From Alteromonas lipotrueae (GTDB taxonomy: Bacteria > Pseudomonadota > Gammaproteobacteria > Enterobacterales > Alteromonadaceae): a stretch of 64,000 nucleotides of DNA. The notes beneath the pieces are model-generated. The model was not told where the DNA came from. It did no database searches and saw only the letters and a program-made list of their open reading frames with translations. Location of the stretch: contig NZ_JAESDI010000019.1 of NCBI RefSeq assembly GCF_019249215.1, forward strand, positions 1 through 64,000, written 5' to 3'. Made by a program: the position numbers and the translations under genes. Positions 22,194-30,443 of this stretch are shown here, in pieces; position 1 is the stretch's first letter; every line of letters starts with the position of its first letter.

Positions 22194-23318
22194 TTAACTA
22201 CGTGCAGACATAGGAGGCACGTCACGAATATCTTCACCAGTATATTCAGCTGACGGGCGAATAATACGGTTGTCAGCGCGTTGTTCCATCACATGTGCTG
22301 CCCAGCCCGTTAGGCGAGACATCACGAAGATAGGGGTAAACAACTTGGTGGGAATTCCCATAAAGTTATAGGCGGAAGCGTGGAAGAAATCAGCGTTACA
22401 GAATAGCTTTTTCTCGCGCCACATTACTTCTTCACAGCGCACAGATACGGGGTAAAGCACCTCGTCACCTACATCGGCAGCGAGCTTTTCAGACCAGCCT
22501 TTGATGATTTCGTTACGTGGGTCTGATTCAGAATAGATGGCATGGCCAAAGCCCATGATTTTGTCTTTACGGGCAAGCATGGCCATCATTTTTTCTTCAG
22601 CGTCGTCTGCCGAGGTAAAGCCTTCAATCATTTCCATAGCTGCTTCATTCGCACCGCCATGCAATGGACCGCGAAGTGAGCCAATAGCGCCGGTGACACA
22701 TGAGTGCATATCTGACAAGGTTGAGGCACATACGCGAGCGGTAAAGGTAGAGGCATTGAATTCGTGCTCTGCATACAAAATAAGTGAAACGTGCATGACT
22801 TTTTCATGCAACTCGCGAGGTTTTTCGCCGTGTAGCATATGCAAGAAATGACCGCCGATTGAATCGTCATCGCTTTCTACATCAATACGAACGCCATCGT
22901 GAGTAAAGCGATACCAATAGCAAATAATGCTTGGGAAACAAGCTAGCATACGATCGGTTGCTTGCTGCTGTTCGCTGAAATCGTTTTCCATTTCAAGGTT
23001 GCCCAACATAGAGCAACCTGTACGAAGTACGTCCATAGGATGTGCGTCTTTTGGAATACGCTCTAATACATCTTTAAGAGCCTGAGGCAATCCGCGCCTA
23101 CCACGAAGTAAGGTTTTGTATTCATCTAACTCGGACTGGGTAGGCAATTTACCTTTTAAAATAAGATAAGCCACTTCCTCAAACTGGCAACTGGCTGCTA
23201 AATCTTTTACATCGTAACCACGGTATGTCAGGCCAGAACCTGATACGCCTACAGTAGACAGTGCTGTTTTTCCTGCAACTTGGCCGCGTAATCCCGCGCC
23301 ACTTAATTGTTTAGCCAT
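22194..23318 (-). CDS. prpC: 2-methylcitrate synthase
   Basis: A 374-residue citrate-synthase-family enzyme condensing propionyl-CoA with oxaloacetate. It is a short, type II-like form beginning GLRGQVAGKTALSTVG, typical of PrpC. The catalytic histidines are in GGANEAAM (H in LHGGA) and IMGFGHAIYSESDPR, and the catalytic Asp is in NADFFHASAYNFMGIP. It sits between prpB (322 nt upstream, with a hairpin element and tandem repeats in the gap) and acnD (18 nt downstream). Housekeeping citrate synthase is excluded by length and context. Confidence 0.95.
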   Translation of the reverse strand: MAKQLSGAGLRGQVAGKTALSTVGVSGSGLTYRGYDVKDLAASCQFEEVAYLILKGKLPTQSELDEYKTLLRGRRGLPQALKDVLERIPKDAHPMDVLRTGCSMLGNLEMENDFSEQQQATDRMLACFPSIICYWYRFTHDGVRIDVESDDDSIGGHFLHMLHGEKPRELHEKVMHVSLILYAEHEFNASTFTARVCASTLSDMHSCVTGAIGSLRGPLHGGANEAAMEMIEGFTSADDAEEKMMAMLARKDKIMGFGHAIYSESDPRNEIIKGWSEKLAADVGDEVLYPVSVRCEEVMWREKKLFCNADFFHASAYNFMGIPTKLFTPIFVMSRLTGWAAHVMEQRADNRIIRPSAEYTGEDIRDVPPMSARS

Positions 23319-23447
23319 CTTGTTGTCTCCGGTCTTGTGTATGTAAGGTACAAAAGTTTGTTTAGTTTTTAATTCAACAATCGATATTTAAAAGCGTTGT
23401 TTTTAACAAAGTATTACTCGATGCAAATTGGCGTTCGAGGCCGCGGA

Positions 23448-23552
23448 TGGGGAGGCAGGAATACGAGCGCTGCCCCTCCGAGGCATGGATGCCGAGGCGG
23501 AGCCCCCATGGATGGGTTTACGGCGTGGCAGCGCCGTATCCCTGCCTCCTCA
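23448..23552 (-). repeat. Dispersed intercistronic hairpin element, copy B
   Basis: The arms GGAGGCAGGAATACGAGCGC+TGCC (23451-23474) and 23527-23549 pair almost perfectly, with one bulge and one mismatch. A further broken stretch (gcggcctcg against its complement beyond 23558) can extend the stem. The 52-nt core (23475-23526) carries the inner hairpin GGCATGGATGCC (23482-23493), then GCGGAGC, then CCCATGGATGGG (23505-23516) and TTTACGGCGT. It is located between prpB and prpC. Confidence 0.85.
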
Positions 23553-23639
23553 GCCAAAGCGGCTTCGCAGGCAATGCTGCCTCGAGTCAATTCAGCCAAA
23601 GCGGCCTCGCATGCAATACTGCCTCGAGTCATCTCAGCC
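23550..23639 (-). repeat. Two 42-bp tandem repeats plus partial third, abutting prpB stop
   Basis: Units 23550-23591 and 23592-23633 are the same length and differ at only a few positions (tcagccaaagcgg...gcctcgagtca). A partial third unit, tcagcc, reaches 23639, one base short of the prpB stop codon. Each unit contains gcctcgag and a degenerate inverted repeat. The start of the first unit overlaps the outer edge of the hairpin element arm, so the array appears to have grown from that arm. Confidence 0.8.
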
Positions 23640-23640
23640 G

Positions 23641-24516
23641 TTAGCCTTTGCCTTTGGCGAACAGTTCGTCGAGCTTTTGCTCGTAGTCGTGATAGCCAAG
23701 GTAATCGTATAACTCCATGCGTGTTTGCATGGTGTCGACAACGGCTTTTTGATCGCCATTATCAAGTATTGATTGGTACACGTTTTCGGCCGCTTTGTTC
23801 ATGGCGCGGAATGCACTTAGTGGGTAAAGCACCATCGCAGCGCCCCATTCGCCAAGTTGTTCTTTGTTCCAAAGTTCGGTTTGTCCGAATTCGGTAATGT
23901 TGGCAAGAATAGGGACGTCTAACGCTTCTGAAAATGCGCGGTAGTGTTCTTCAGTTTTTACTGCTTCTGCAAATATGCCATCGGCACCGGCCGCAACATA
24001 AGCCCTTGCGCGTTCAATGGCTTTTTCTAACCCTTCTTGAGCGAAAGAGTCGGTTCGCGCCATAATGAAAAAGTCAGGGTCGGTTCTAGCATCTACCGCA
24101 GCTTTAATGCGATCGACCATTTCTTCTGTGCTCACAATTTCTTTGTTAGGGCGATGGCCGCAGCGCTTTTGCGCAACTTGATCTTCCATATGCACAGCCG
24201 CAGCGCCTGCTTTTTCCATATCGCGAATGGTTTTTGCAATATTAAATGCGCCGCCCCAGCCCGTGTCTATGTCTACCAATAACGGTAAATCACAGGCTGA
24301 CGTGATGCGTTGTACATCAACAATCACGTCGTTTAGTGATGTCATGCCCAAATCGGGTAGCCCGTATGAAGCATTCGCAACGCCACCACCGGAGAGGTAT
24401 ATTGCTTTGTGGCCGATAGATTTTGCCATCATGGCGGTATAGGCATTAATGGTGCCTAATATTTGCAATGGCTTATTGTCGGCCAGTGCTTGTCTGAATT
24501 TCTTTCCTGCACTCAT
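23641..24516 (-). CDS. prpB: 2-methylisocitrate lyase
   Basis: PrpB splits 2-methylisocitrate into pyruvate and succinate, the last step of the methylcitrate cycle. This 291-residue form (ATG at 24516; the frame is open three codons further to a GTG) belongs to the isocitrate lyase/PEP mutase superfamily. It has [16 protein letters not shown], the metal-binding [13 protein letters not shown] (about residues 80-92), the catalytic-loop [12 protein letters not shown] and MARTDS. It is the first enzyme gene after the GntR regulator, 23 nt away. The stop codon is immediately followed by the 42-bp tandem repeats. Confidence 0.95.
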   Translation of the reverse strand: MSAGKKFRQALADNKPLQILGTINAYTAMMAKSIGHKAIYLSGGGVANASYGLPDLGMTSLNDVIVDVQRITSACDLPLLVDIDTGWGGAFNIAKTIRDMEKAGAAAVHMEDQVAQKRCGHRPNKEIVSTEEMVDRIKAAVDARTDPDFFIMARTDSFAQEGLEKAIERARAYVAAGADGIFAEAVKTEEHYRAFSEALDVPILANITEFGQTELWNKEQLGEWGAAMVLYPLSAFRAMNKAAENVYQSILDNGDQKAVVDTMQTRMELYDYLGYHDYEQKLDELFAKGKG

Positions 24517-24539
24517 AAGTAACACTCTCTGGTTTCAAA

Positions 24540-25226
24540 TTAGGTTGGTGTGGCGCTAAGTTTGTTTTCAATATTGTTCTTAGAATAAAGAATATGGCGT
24601 CGCATTAGCATTTCTGCCAACTCTTCATCGCGATTCGCAATCGCGTTAACAATGTGTCTGTGTTCGTCAAAGGCAGTAGTAACCCTTGGGCCAGCCATGC
24701 CTAGCTGAACGCGATACATGCGTACAAGGTGATAAAGCCCATCTATTAACACGCTAATGAGGTGGCTGTTTTTACTGCCAGTCACGATGCGGTAGTGGAA
24801 GTCCACGTCGCCGGCTTCTTGGTAATAGAGCTGGGCGTCTTTCACTTTATTAAAGTGTGAATCTAATAAGCCTTGTAATGAGGCGACTTCTTCATCGCTC
24901 ATGTGTCTTGCGGCAAGGCGAGCGGCCATGCCTTCAAGTGCTTCTCTTACTTGATAAAGCTGAATAAGCCCTTCAGGGGTTAGCGATACTACCTTGGCAC
25001 CAATATTCGCCTTTCGCTCAACAAGATGACAGGCGGCAAGACGATTAATACCTTCTCGGATAACCGCACGGCTGACTTCATATTTTGTCGACAACTCAGT
25101 CTCACTAAGTTTAGAGCCTGCAGGAATAACACCTTCTACAATGTCTTTTCGCAGCTGATAGAAGGTTCTATCTGCATTAGTTACAGGCTTTTCTAGGGTT
25201 ATCTGTACCGACAAGCTATTCACCAC
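24540..25226 (-). CDS. prpQ: GntR/FadR-type regulator of the prp operon
   Basis: A 228-residue regulator with an N-terminal winged helix-turn-helix (SETELSTKYEVSRAVIREGINRL, about residues 42-64) and a C-terminal FCD ligand-binding domain with VREALEGMAARLAARHM and AGDVDFHYRIV. It is the first gene of the prp cluster and probably represses it, released by a methylcitrate-cycle intermediate. No ATG occurs in the first part of the frame; GTG codons at 25226 and 25223 or a TTG slightly later must serve as start. Two TGTCGACA palindromes and a good promoter lie directly upstream. I recall the name prpQ for GntR-type propionate regulators in Alteromonadales; the symbol is tentative. Confidence 0.85.
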   Translation of the reverse strand: MVNSLSVQITLEKPVTNADRTFYQLRKDIVEGVIPAGSKLSETELSTKYEVSRAVIREGINRLAACHLVERKANIGAKVVSLTPEGLIQLYQVREALEGMAARLAARHMSDEEVASLQGLLDSHFNKVKDAQLYYQEAGDVDFHYRIVTGSKNSHLISVLIDGLYHLVRMYRVQLGMAGPRVTTAFDEHRHIVNAIANRDEELAEMLMRRHILYSKNNIENKLSATPT

Positions 25227-25239
25227 AAAATGAATTACA

Positions 25240-25247
25240 TGTCGACA
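25240..25247 (-). promoter_or_regulatory. Operator O2 of prp promoter (TGTCGACA)
   Basis: A perfect 8-bp palindrome TGTCGACA, adjoining the -10 box and covering the expected transcription start. This is a position where a bound repressor would block initiation. It is identical in core to the upstream site O1. Confidence 0.65.
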
Positions 25248-25275
25248 ATATAGGGGGTTTAGGTTGTTCGGTCAA
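25247..25275 (-). promoter_or_regulatory. prp operon sigma70 promoter
   Basis: Minus-strand boxes TTGACC (25270-25275) and TATATT (25247-25252) are separated by exactly 17 nt, close to consensus. Transcription would begin near 25240, about 14 nt before the regulator start codon. Operators lie on both sides. Confidence 0.7.
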
Positions 25276-25291
25276 ACTTTCTTAGTGGTTA

Positions 25292-25301
25292 TTGTCGACA
25301 A
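25292..25301 (-). promoter_or_regulatory. Operator O1 of prp promoter (TTGTCGACAA)
   Basis: A perfect 10-bp palindrome located upstream of the -35 box. Its centre is 53 nt from that of O2, about five helical turns. The form TTGTCGACAA resembles FadR-subfamily GntR operators (T-N-G-T...A-C-N-A). Confidence 0.65.
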
Positions 25302-25947
25302 AGTGGTGTTATTTTTTATAAGTGGAAGGCTTATGAAAAATAAAAAAGATAACAATTTGCTGCTAGTGCAAGAGGTTAATCTAAAAGGCTAGCGACAAGA
25401 GATAAAGTACAAAGAGGCCGATTTAACGTAGAGGGGCGGCTACAACTTGCAGCGCTTTTTGCTGGAATGCTGTAAAGGTGAGGGAGAGTATTGTCTAAAT
25501 GGTCTAGTGAATAGTTAAAGGCAATCGGTTTTATGCTTAATAAGTAACCTATGCTAACGTAATGATTATAAATAATAATATGTCAATTGGAATGGTGGGG
25601 GTGGAGCCGTTTTAAGCTTAACCAATTAGTCTAATTTTAAAGTCTCAATTTAATAAAAGTGCAATATTTCGCTATGCAAGTTAAAAAGAAGTCAGTATGA
25701 TATTTCTCCAGTCTTCATGCCAATACTCCAACCGTGAGTAGATGGGGGCTGGTAGGGTAGAGAAAGTGACAGTATAACCAGTAGGATACCGCCACTTTCA
25801 TTAGGATATCCATAAATCAGCTAAATGTTACTTGTCGTAACACCCTCTATTTTGTGAGTCTATTGGTTTTAAAGTTCCATAGAGAACTTGAAGCAGCCTA
25901 AAAACAATAAATTTTCGACACTAAACACTCTCGCAAAGGGGTTACAC
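25302..25947. other. Upstream region and leader of the TonB receptor gene
   Basis: About 650 nt with no credible gene between the prp control region and the receptor start. It is AT-rich up to about 25680. Then comes an imperfect stem-loop, GAAAGTG (25762-25768) with CACTTTC (25793-25799) plus inner GTAT/ATAC, that may fold in the receptor mRNA leader. I looked for a cobalamin box and found none. Confidence 0.45.
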
Positions 25948-28212
25948 ATGATCACCAATACTGACGTGTCTAAGACACTAGTTAGTAGACTTTCGCCTGT
26001 CGCTTTGGCAGTAGCGTTAACCGTACCTGCCATTTCTCATTCGGCATTTGCTCAAGAGGCTGAAGCAACTGAAGAACAAATGTACGAAGCGATTACCGTT
26101 ACAGCAACCAAGCGCCCTCAAGTTATCTATGAAGTACCAATTGCAATTAGTGCATTTGACGGTGATATGCTGGCTGAACAAGGCATTACTGATTTAACGG
26201 ATGTTGGTAAGTTTGTTCCAAACTTAAACGTAACGGGCTTCTCAGCGGGTCACACTTCTTCTGTAAACCCTTTTATTCGTGGTATTGGTCTTCAAGATCA
26301 CCTTATCACTACTGATCCAGGCGTAAGCGTCTATGTAGATGGCGTGTATTTAGGCCGCCAAGTGGGTCAAAACTGGAGCTTGAATAACATCGAGCGTATT
26401 GAGGTGCTTCGTGGTCCTCAAGGTACGCTATACGGTCGTAACTCTATTGGTGGTGCAATTAACATCATTACCAAAGAGCCAGATCAAGGCGATGTGACTA
26501 AAGTGAATGCAGAGTTCGGTACTCGCGGTCGTGTTAAGACTGACTTGTTCGTGAACCATGCATTATCTGACACCCTAGCATTTAACATGAACCTTGCTTA
26601 TAACACCCGTGATGGTTTGGGCGAGTTCATTAACGTACCTAATGCAGAATATGATGTTGGCGAAACAGAAGATATTTCTGGTCGTATCTCGGTAAAATAT
26701 GAGCCGTCTGATGATTTCCGTATGGTACTAACCGCTGATGCCAACAATGGTGACGGTGGTTTACGCCCTTACACAGTGCTTATTGATGAAATGCCAGAAG
26801 GGCGTTTTTATGCAGGTACGAACAGCCTAGGTCTTGAGCTTAGAAATAGTGATGTAACCCCAGAAGGGTATGACATTTACGATAACGCTACAGGCACACC
26901 AGAAGTGACCAGCGTATCGAATGAAGCCCGTGGTGTGTCTCTAACTACCGAATGGGATATTAACGACGATTACACCGCTAAAGTCGTTGCTAGCCGCCGT
27001 ACGTCTAAATATAAAGCTGGTCTGGATGATGATGGTACTATCTATTCATTAGACCAATACCCAGAGCGAGGTGAAGCAGACCAAACGTCAATTGAAGTTC
27101 AATTAAATGGTTACATCAACGAGTACACTGACTTCGTTGCTGGCCTTTATTACTTCAATGAAGAAGGTAGTAACCGTCAAGGTAGCGACTCAAGTTTCGA
27201 TGGCGGTGGCAACACGCTTCAACTTGATCAGGAAACTACCAGTAAAGCGGTATACCTAAACCTTCGTCATGACTTAACAGACGAGCTTAGTGTATCTGGT
27301 GGTATTCGTTACACTGAAGATGAAAAAGACGCGTCTGCAAATGTATTCGATGCCCTTGGCACCATTTTCGATTCAAATGAATGGGACGAAGTGACGTGGG
27401 AATTGGCGACTAACTATACATTTGAAAATGGCATGACAGGTTATGCCACTATTCAAAATGGTTATCAGTCAGGTCAATATCCTGCTCGTCCATACTGCCT
27501 AATTGGCGAGTTCTTTGGCGCGGGTGGCTTCGATGATTTAGACGGCGCAGTAGCAGCAGTTAATGCAAGCAACTGCTTTGTTGCTTCTGATAACATTACC
27601 GCAGTGAACTACGAAGTGGGTGTTAAAGGTCGCGTTAATGAATACTTCGACGTAAGTGTTGCAGTATTTAACACTGAGTTTGAAGACCTACCGTACCAAG
27701 TTAGCCGTGTAAGTGAAGGCGGTTTTGATACAGCAAACTTAGTGGTTGAACAAACTTCTCGCGGTATCGAGCTAGATACTACCTTAAACGTAGGAAACTT
27801 CAGCATGTTGACCAGTATTGGTTATATGGACGTTGAAGTAGATGAGCAAGATGGATTTAATCCTGTTGCACCATTAACGCCTGATTTAACGTTTGCGGTT
27901 GGCCCGTCATATACTTTCGACCTTGAAGGTGGCGATAAAATTCGCGCTCGTATCGACTATTCATACCGCGCAGATATGTACGGTGAGCCTAGCTCAGAGC
28001 CTGCTCGTATGACGGAAATTGAAAGCCGTGAATTAGTTAACTTTGATGTGGCATATACGCCAGCTGATGAGGCTTACACGGTGGCACTATATGGCCGCAA
28101 TATTTTTGATGAGCGTTATGACAATGCTCGCTTAAACACTGGCGATTATATTCTGCAAGTATTAAGCAATGACGCTAGCGAATTTGGCGTACGTTTCTCA
28201 ACTGAGTTTTAA
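25948..28212 (+). CDS. TonB-dependent outer-membrane receptor
   Basis: A 754-residue receptor starting at the ATG at 25948, preceded by AAAGGGG 7 nt upstream. The frame extends to a TTG at 25888, but only the ATG gives a normal signal peptide (cleavage after AFA, residue 35). A TonB box-like EAITVTATKR follows, then the plug domain with NPFIRGIG, DGVYLGR and IERIEVLRGPQGTLYGRNSIGGAINIITK, and the barrel ending in an aromatic residue (STEF). This class is abundant in Alteromonas and takes up siderophores, oligosaccharides or other large solutes. The substrate cannot be read from the sequence. It is divergent from the prp operon and has its own terminator. Confidence 0.92.
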   Translation: MITNTDVSKTLVSRLSPVALAVALTVPAISHSAFAQEAEATEEQMYEAITVTATKRPQVIYEVPIAISAFDGDMLAEQGITDLTDVGKFVPNLNVTGFSAGHTSSVNPFIRGIGLQDHLITTDPGVSVYVDGVYLGRQVGQNWSLNNIERIEVLRGPQGTLYGRNSIGGAINIITKEPDQGDVTKVNAEFGTRGRVKTDLFVNHALSDTLAFNMNLAYNTRDGLGEFINVPNAEYDVGETEDISGRISVKYEPSDDFRMVLTADANNGDGGLRPYTVLIDEMPEGRFYAGTNSLGLELRNSDVTPEGYDIYDNATGTPEVTSVSNEARGVSLTTEWDINDDYTAKVVASRRTSKYKAGLDDDGTIYSLDQYPERGEADQTSIEVQLNGYINEYTDFVAGLYYFNEEGSNRQGSDSSFDGGGNTLQLDQETTSKAVYLNLRHDLTDELSVSGGIRYTEDEKDASANVFDALGTIFDSNEWDEVTWELATNYTFENGMTGYATIQNGYQSGQYPARPYCLIGEFFGAGGFDDLDGAVAAVNASNCFVASDNITAVNYEVGVKGRVNEYFDVSVAVFNTEFEDLPYQVSRVSEGGFDTANLVVEQTSRGIELDTTLNVGNFSMLTSIGYMDVEVDEQDGFNPVAPLTPDLTFAVGPSYTFDLEGGDKIRARIDYSYRADMYGEPSSEPARMTEIESRELVNFDVAYTPADEAYTVALYGRNIFDERYDNARLNTGDYILQVLSNDASEFGVRFSTEF

Positions 28213-28274
28213 TTAACGAATTGAGTAAGCTAAAAAGATAAACGCTACATGTGAAATAGGTGTAGCGGATATAT

Positions 28275-28304
28275 AAAAAAGGCTGGTTTATAACCAGCCT
28301 TTTT
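28275..28304 (+). terminator. Rho-independent terminator of the TonB receptor gene
   Basis: Stem AAAGGCTGGTT / AACCAGCCTTT with a tight TATA loop, flanked by an A run and followed by TTTTTGTTT. It lies about 60 nt after the receptor stop. The remaining sequence to 28538 shows nothing recognisable. Confidence 0.85.
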
Positions 28305-28538
28305 GTTTGATAAATAAAAGTGCGTAAGCAGTGATGAAAGTATGTAATACGCGGAAAGATTTGGTTAGTCACAAAGGTAAGCAAAGTTACATGACATTTG
28401 TCATGAATAAGTTGTGGGTTCGGCCTGATAGGTTTGTATCGTTGAATATCTGGCATGAGCAAAAGCGTGGCATTTTAATTTTCTAGCTGAAATAAATCTC
28501 AGGCCTTAAGAGGAGTTACATCAATAGAATTATAAGGC

Positions 28539-28916
28539 TTAAAGAAAATTAACAACTGAAGATTTTAACTTTTCGTTATCTTGAGCTACTAGCCTTAAAG
28601 CTTTTAGTCCGTATGTTTTTGCCAGCGTCATTTCTTCACGTTGCTTATAACCTTTGGCTAAATTGAAATTAACCCATGCAGAGTCGGGGTATAATGCAGC
28701 GTTGTATTCTAATAGCTTCAGACCTTTCTCGGAAGATTTAACACCATTGGTCATATAGTCGGCAGCGTAGTCGATTGCCCCCATGCGCGGTTTAACTTCT
28801 TGGTAAAGATCGGTTGATAGCTTTTCATAGTGTTCAGAAATTGCTTCAGGCCCTCTCTCCATTACATCAAAAGGTAAAACCCAGTACCTATAAAGTTCGT
28901 TAGTTGCATTTACCAA
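28539..28916 (-). pseudogene. Probable C-terminal remnant of an esterase
   Basis: A 125-codon frame resembling the C-terminal tail of esterase-type alpha/beta hydrolases. The phrase GPEAISEHYEKLS followed by a TPR-like stretch (LLEYNAALYPDSAWVNFNLAKGY) is typical of that tail. The preceding hydrolase domain, with its GxSxG motif, is absent: in-frame stops lie just upstream and only 114 nt remain before the MFS gene. The only available start is a TTG without a good ribosome binding site. I read it as a 5'-truncated gene. It could still be a small expressed protein, but no start supports this strongly. Confidence 0.5.
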
Positions 28917-29030
28917 TTGAACTCAAGGTACGCAGCGGCCTGTCAGACAAAGTTAAGTCAGTTGCTGACATATCGAATTAAACCGAAAGTCATTCGCTTT
29001 ATCTGAACAGTAGCACTTGCCTGTGCTACT

Positions 29031-30443
29031 TCAGCTTACCTGCTTTTTAAGTCGCTTTTTCAAAACTGAGTCGCCATCAGTTTTTGATAACATTATGCTG
29101 TCGGTAATACTAAGCAGCGCAACTACTGCCATCATCGCCATAGCAATTTTGAAGTTGATAAGCGACGGGTCGCTACTTGAATTACCCACCATCAGTGAAG
29201 CAACGGCCAGCATAAGCGCAGAAATGGTGATCCCCATGCCACGGTTCATTTGCATGAGTATTGCACCCAGTGTATTGGCATCGCGCATTTTATCTTTTGG
29301 CACATCAGCAAAGGCGATAGTGTTTAGTAAGGTTAAATGCATCGACCTATTCACACCGCTAACAAATAAGATAACCGCAATCACAACCGATGAACTTTGT
29401 TGAGTAACTAGCGATAGCGCCACAAAACCCAGTGAGATCATAATGCCATTTGCAATAAGCACTCGCTTAAAGCCAAAGGTGTTCATTATCCAGGTAGTCG
29501 CGGGTTTAATGGCAATATTACCTACAAATAGCCATAGCAATAAAGTACCTGCTTCCACCGGCGAGTAACCCATTCCCAATTGCAGCATAAGCGGAACAAG
29601 AAAAGGTGCGCTACCTAAAGCTATACGTACCACCGAGCCGCCGTACATCGACAATCGAAAGGTTCGATACTGTATAGCTTCAAAAGAAAACAGAGGTTTT
29701 TTTGCACGGCGAATATGAAATACCGCAGCTATCAATAATAACAGCCCAAATACGGTTACCACGCTGCCCAATAGGGTAGAAGTATTGTGACCCGCAAATA
29801 ATTCTATACCGGCCATAAAAGAGGCAAAGCCAATACCGGTTAGTAGAAAGCCTACTACATCAAACTTACCCACATTCGCGGTGAAGTTCTCAAGCAAATA
29901 GGCGGAAGCAATAAGCGCGAATATACCTAATGGCACGTTCATAAAGAATATCCATTGCCAGCTCAAGTGGGTGGCAATCCAACCCCCTAATACAGGGCCA
30001 AGAATAGGGGCACTTAACGCCGGCCACGTGATAATAGCAACGGTTTTAACTAGCTTTTCTTTGGGTAAGTCTCGCAGCACCACTAAACGGCCTACGGGCA
30101 CCATTAAGGCGCCGCCAATGCCCTGCATAATCCGAGATAAGGTAAAGCTAGTTAGGTTAGTGCTAATTCCACATAATATTGATGCCACCACAAAAATGAT
30201 AATGGCGGCCATGAAGACATTACGGGCACCGAATTTGTCGGCCACATAACCACTTAGCGGAATAAAAAAGGTAACGGCAACAAGGTAGGCAGATACGCCA
30301 ATAGAAAGCTGAGTTGCTGGCACGCCAAAATCAGCGGCAATAACGGGAAGCGCGGTGGTGATCACCGTGGCATCCAGAATTTCCATAAACAAGGCCCCAG
30401 CAACAAGCAGGGCCGTTGCGGTATCGCGACTAAATGATCTCAA
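29031..30443 (-). CDS. MFS multidrug exporter, DHA2 (EmrB/QacA) type
   Basis: A 470-residue major facilitator transporter with about 13-14 membrane helices. It has the drug:proton antiporter motifs LDATVITTALP (motif D1, residues 24-34), GYVADKFGARN (motif A) and GPVLGGW (motif C, antiporter signature). Such proteins pump out hydrophobic drugs or other toxic organic compounds using proton-motive force; E. coli MdtD is a close relative in design. Its start lies 14 nt inside the 3' end of dolP, so translation is probably coupled to the dolP transcript. The substrate is unknown. Confidence 0.88.
   Translation of the reverse strand: MRSFSRDTATALLVAGALFMEILDATVITTALPVIAADFGVPATQLSIGVSAYLVAVTFFIPLSGYVADKFGARNVFMAAIIIFVVASILCGISTNLTSFTLSRIMQGIGGALMVPVGRLVVLRDLPKEKLVKTVAIITWPALSAPILGPVLGGWIATHLSWQWIFFMNVPLGIFALIASAYLLENFTANVGKFDVVGFLLTGIGFASFMAGIELFAGHNTSTLLGSVVTVFGLLLLIAAVFHIRRAKKPLFSFEAIQYRTFRLSMYGGSVVRIALGSAPFLVPLMLQLGMGYSPVEAGTLLLWLFVGNIAIKPATTWIMNTFGFKRVLIANGIMISLGFVALSLVTQQSSSVVIAVILFVSGVNRSMHLTLLNTIAFADVPKDKMRDANTLGAILMQMNRGMGITISALMLAVASLMVGNSSSDPSLINFKIAMAMMAVVALLSITDSIMLSKTDGDSVLKKRLKKQVS

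Larger units (their letters stand above)
23319..23640. other. prpB-prpC intercistronic region
   Basis: Gene-free gap of 322 nt within the prp operon, filled by hairpin element copy B and an adjoining pair of 42-bp tandem repeats. Short open frames crossing it on both strands are translations of the repeats and have no supporting ribosome binding site. The 80 nt next to prpC are AT-rich and could hold an internal promoter. Confidence 0.5.

Noticed and set aside
23448..23552. Interpretation of the hairpins as insertion sequences or MITEs with terminal repeats
   Set aside because: Arms differ in sequence between copies and no flanking target duplication is visible, so a standard MITE does not fit.
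23397..23897. Open frames of 65-166 codons on both strands across the prpB-prpC gap
   Set aside because: They translate the hairpin element and 42-bp repeats or run antisense into prpB. They have no ribosome binding site or family resemblance. The 14-residue repeat in one of them is just the 42-bp DNA repeat.
25640..25860. Possible cobalamin or other riboswitch before the TonB receptor
   Set aside because: A stem-loop is visible but no B12 box or other known aptamer core, so no riboswitch was called.
28175..28462. A 95-codon minus-strand frame after the TonB receptor
   Set aside because: It crosses the receptor terminator, has no ribosome binding site and reads as low-complexity sequence.
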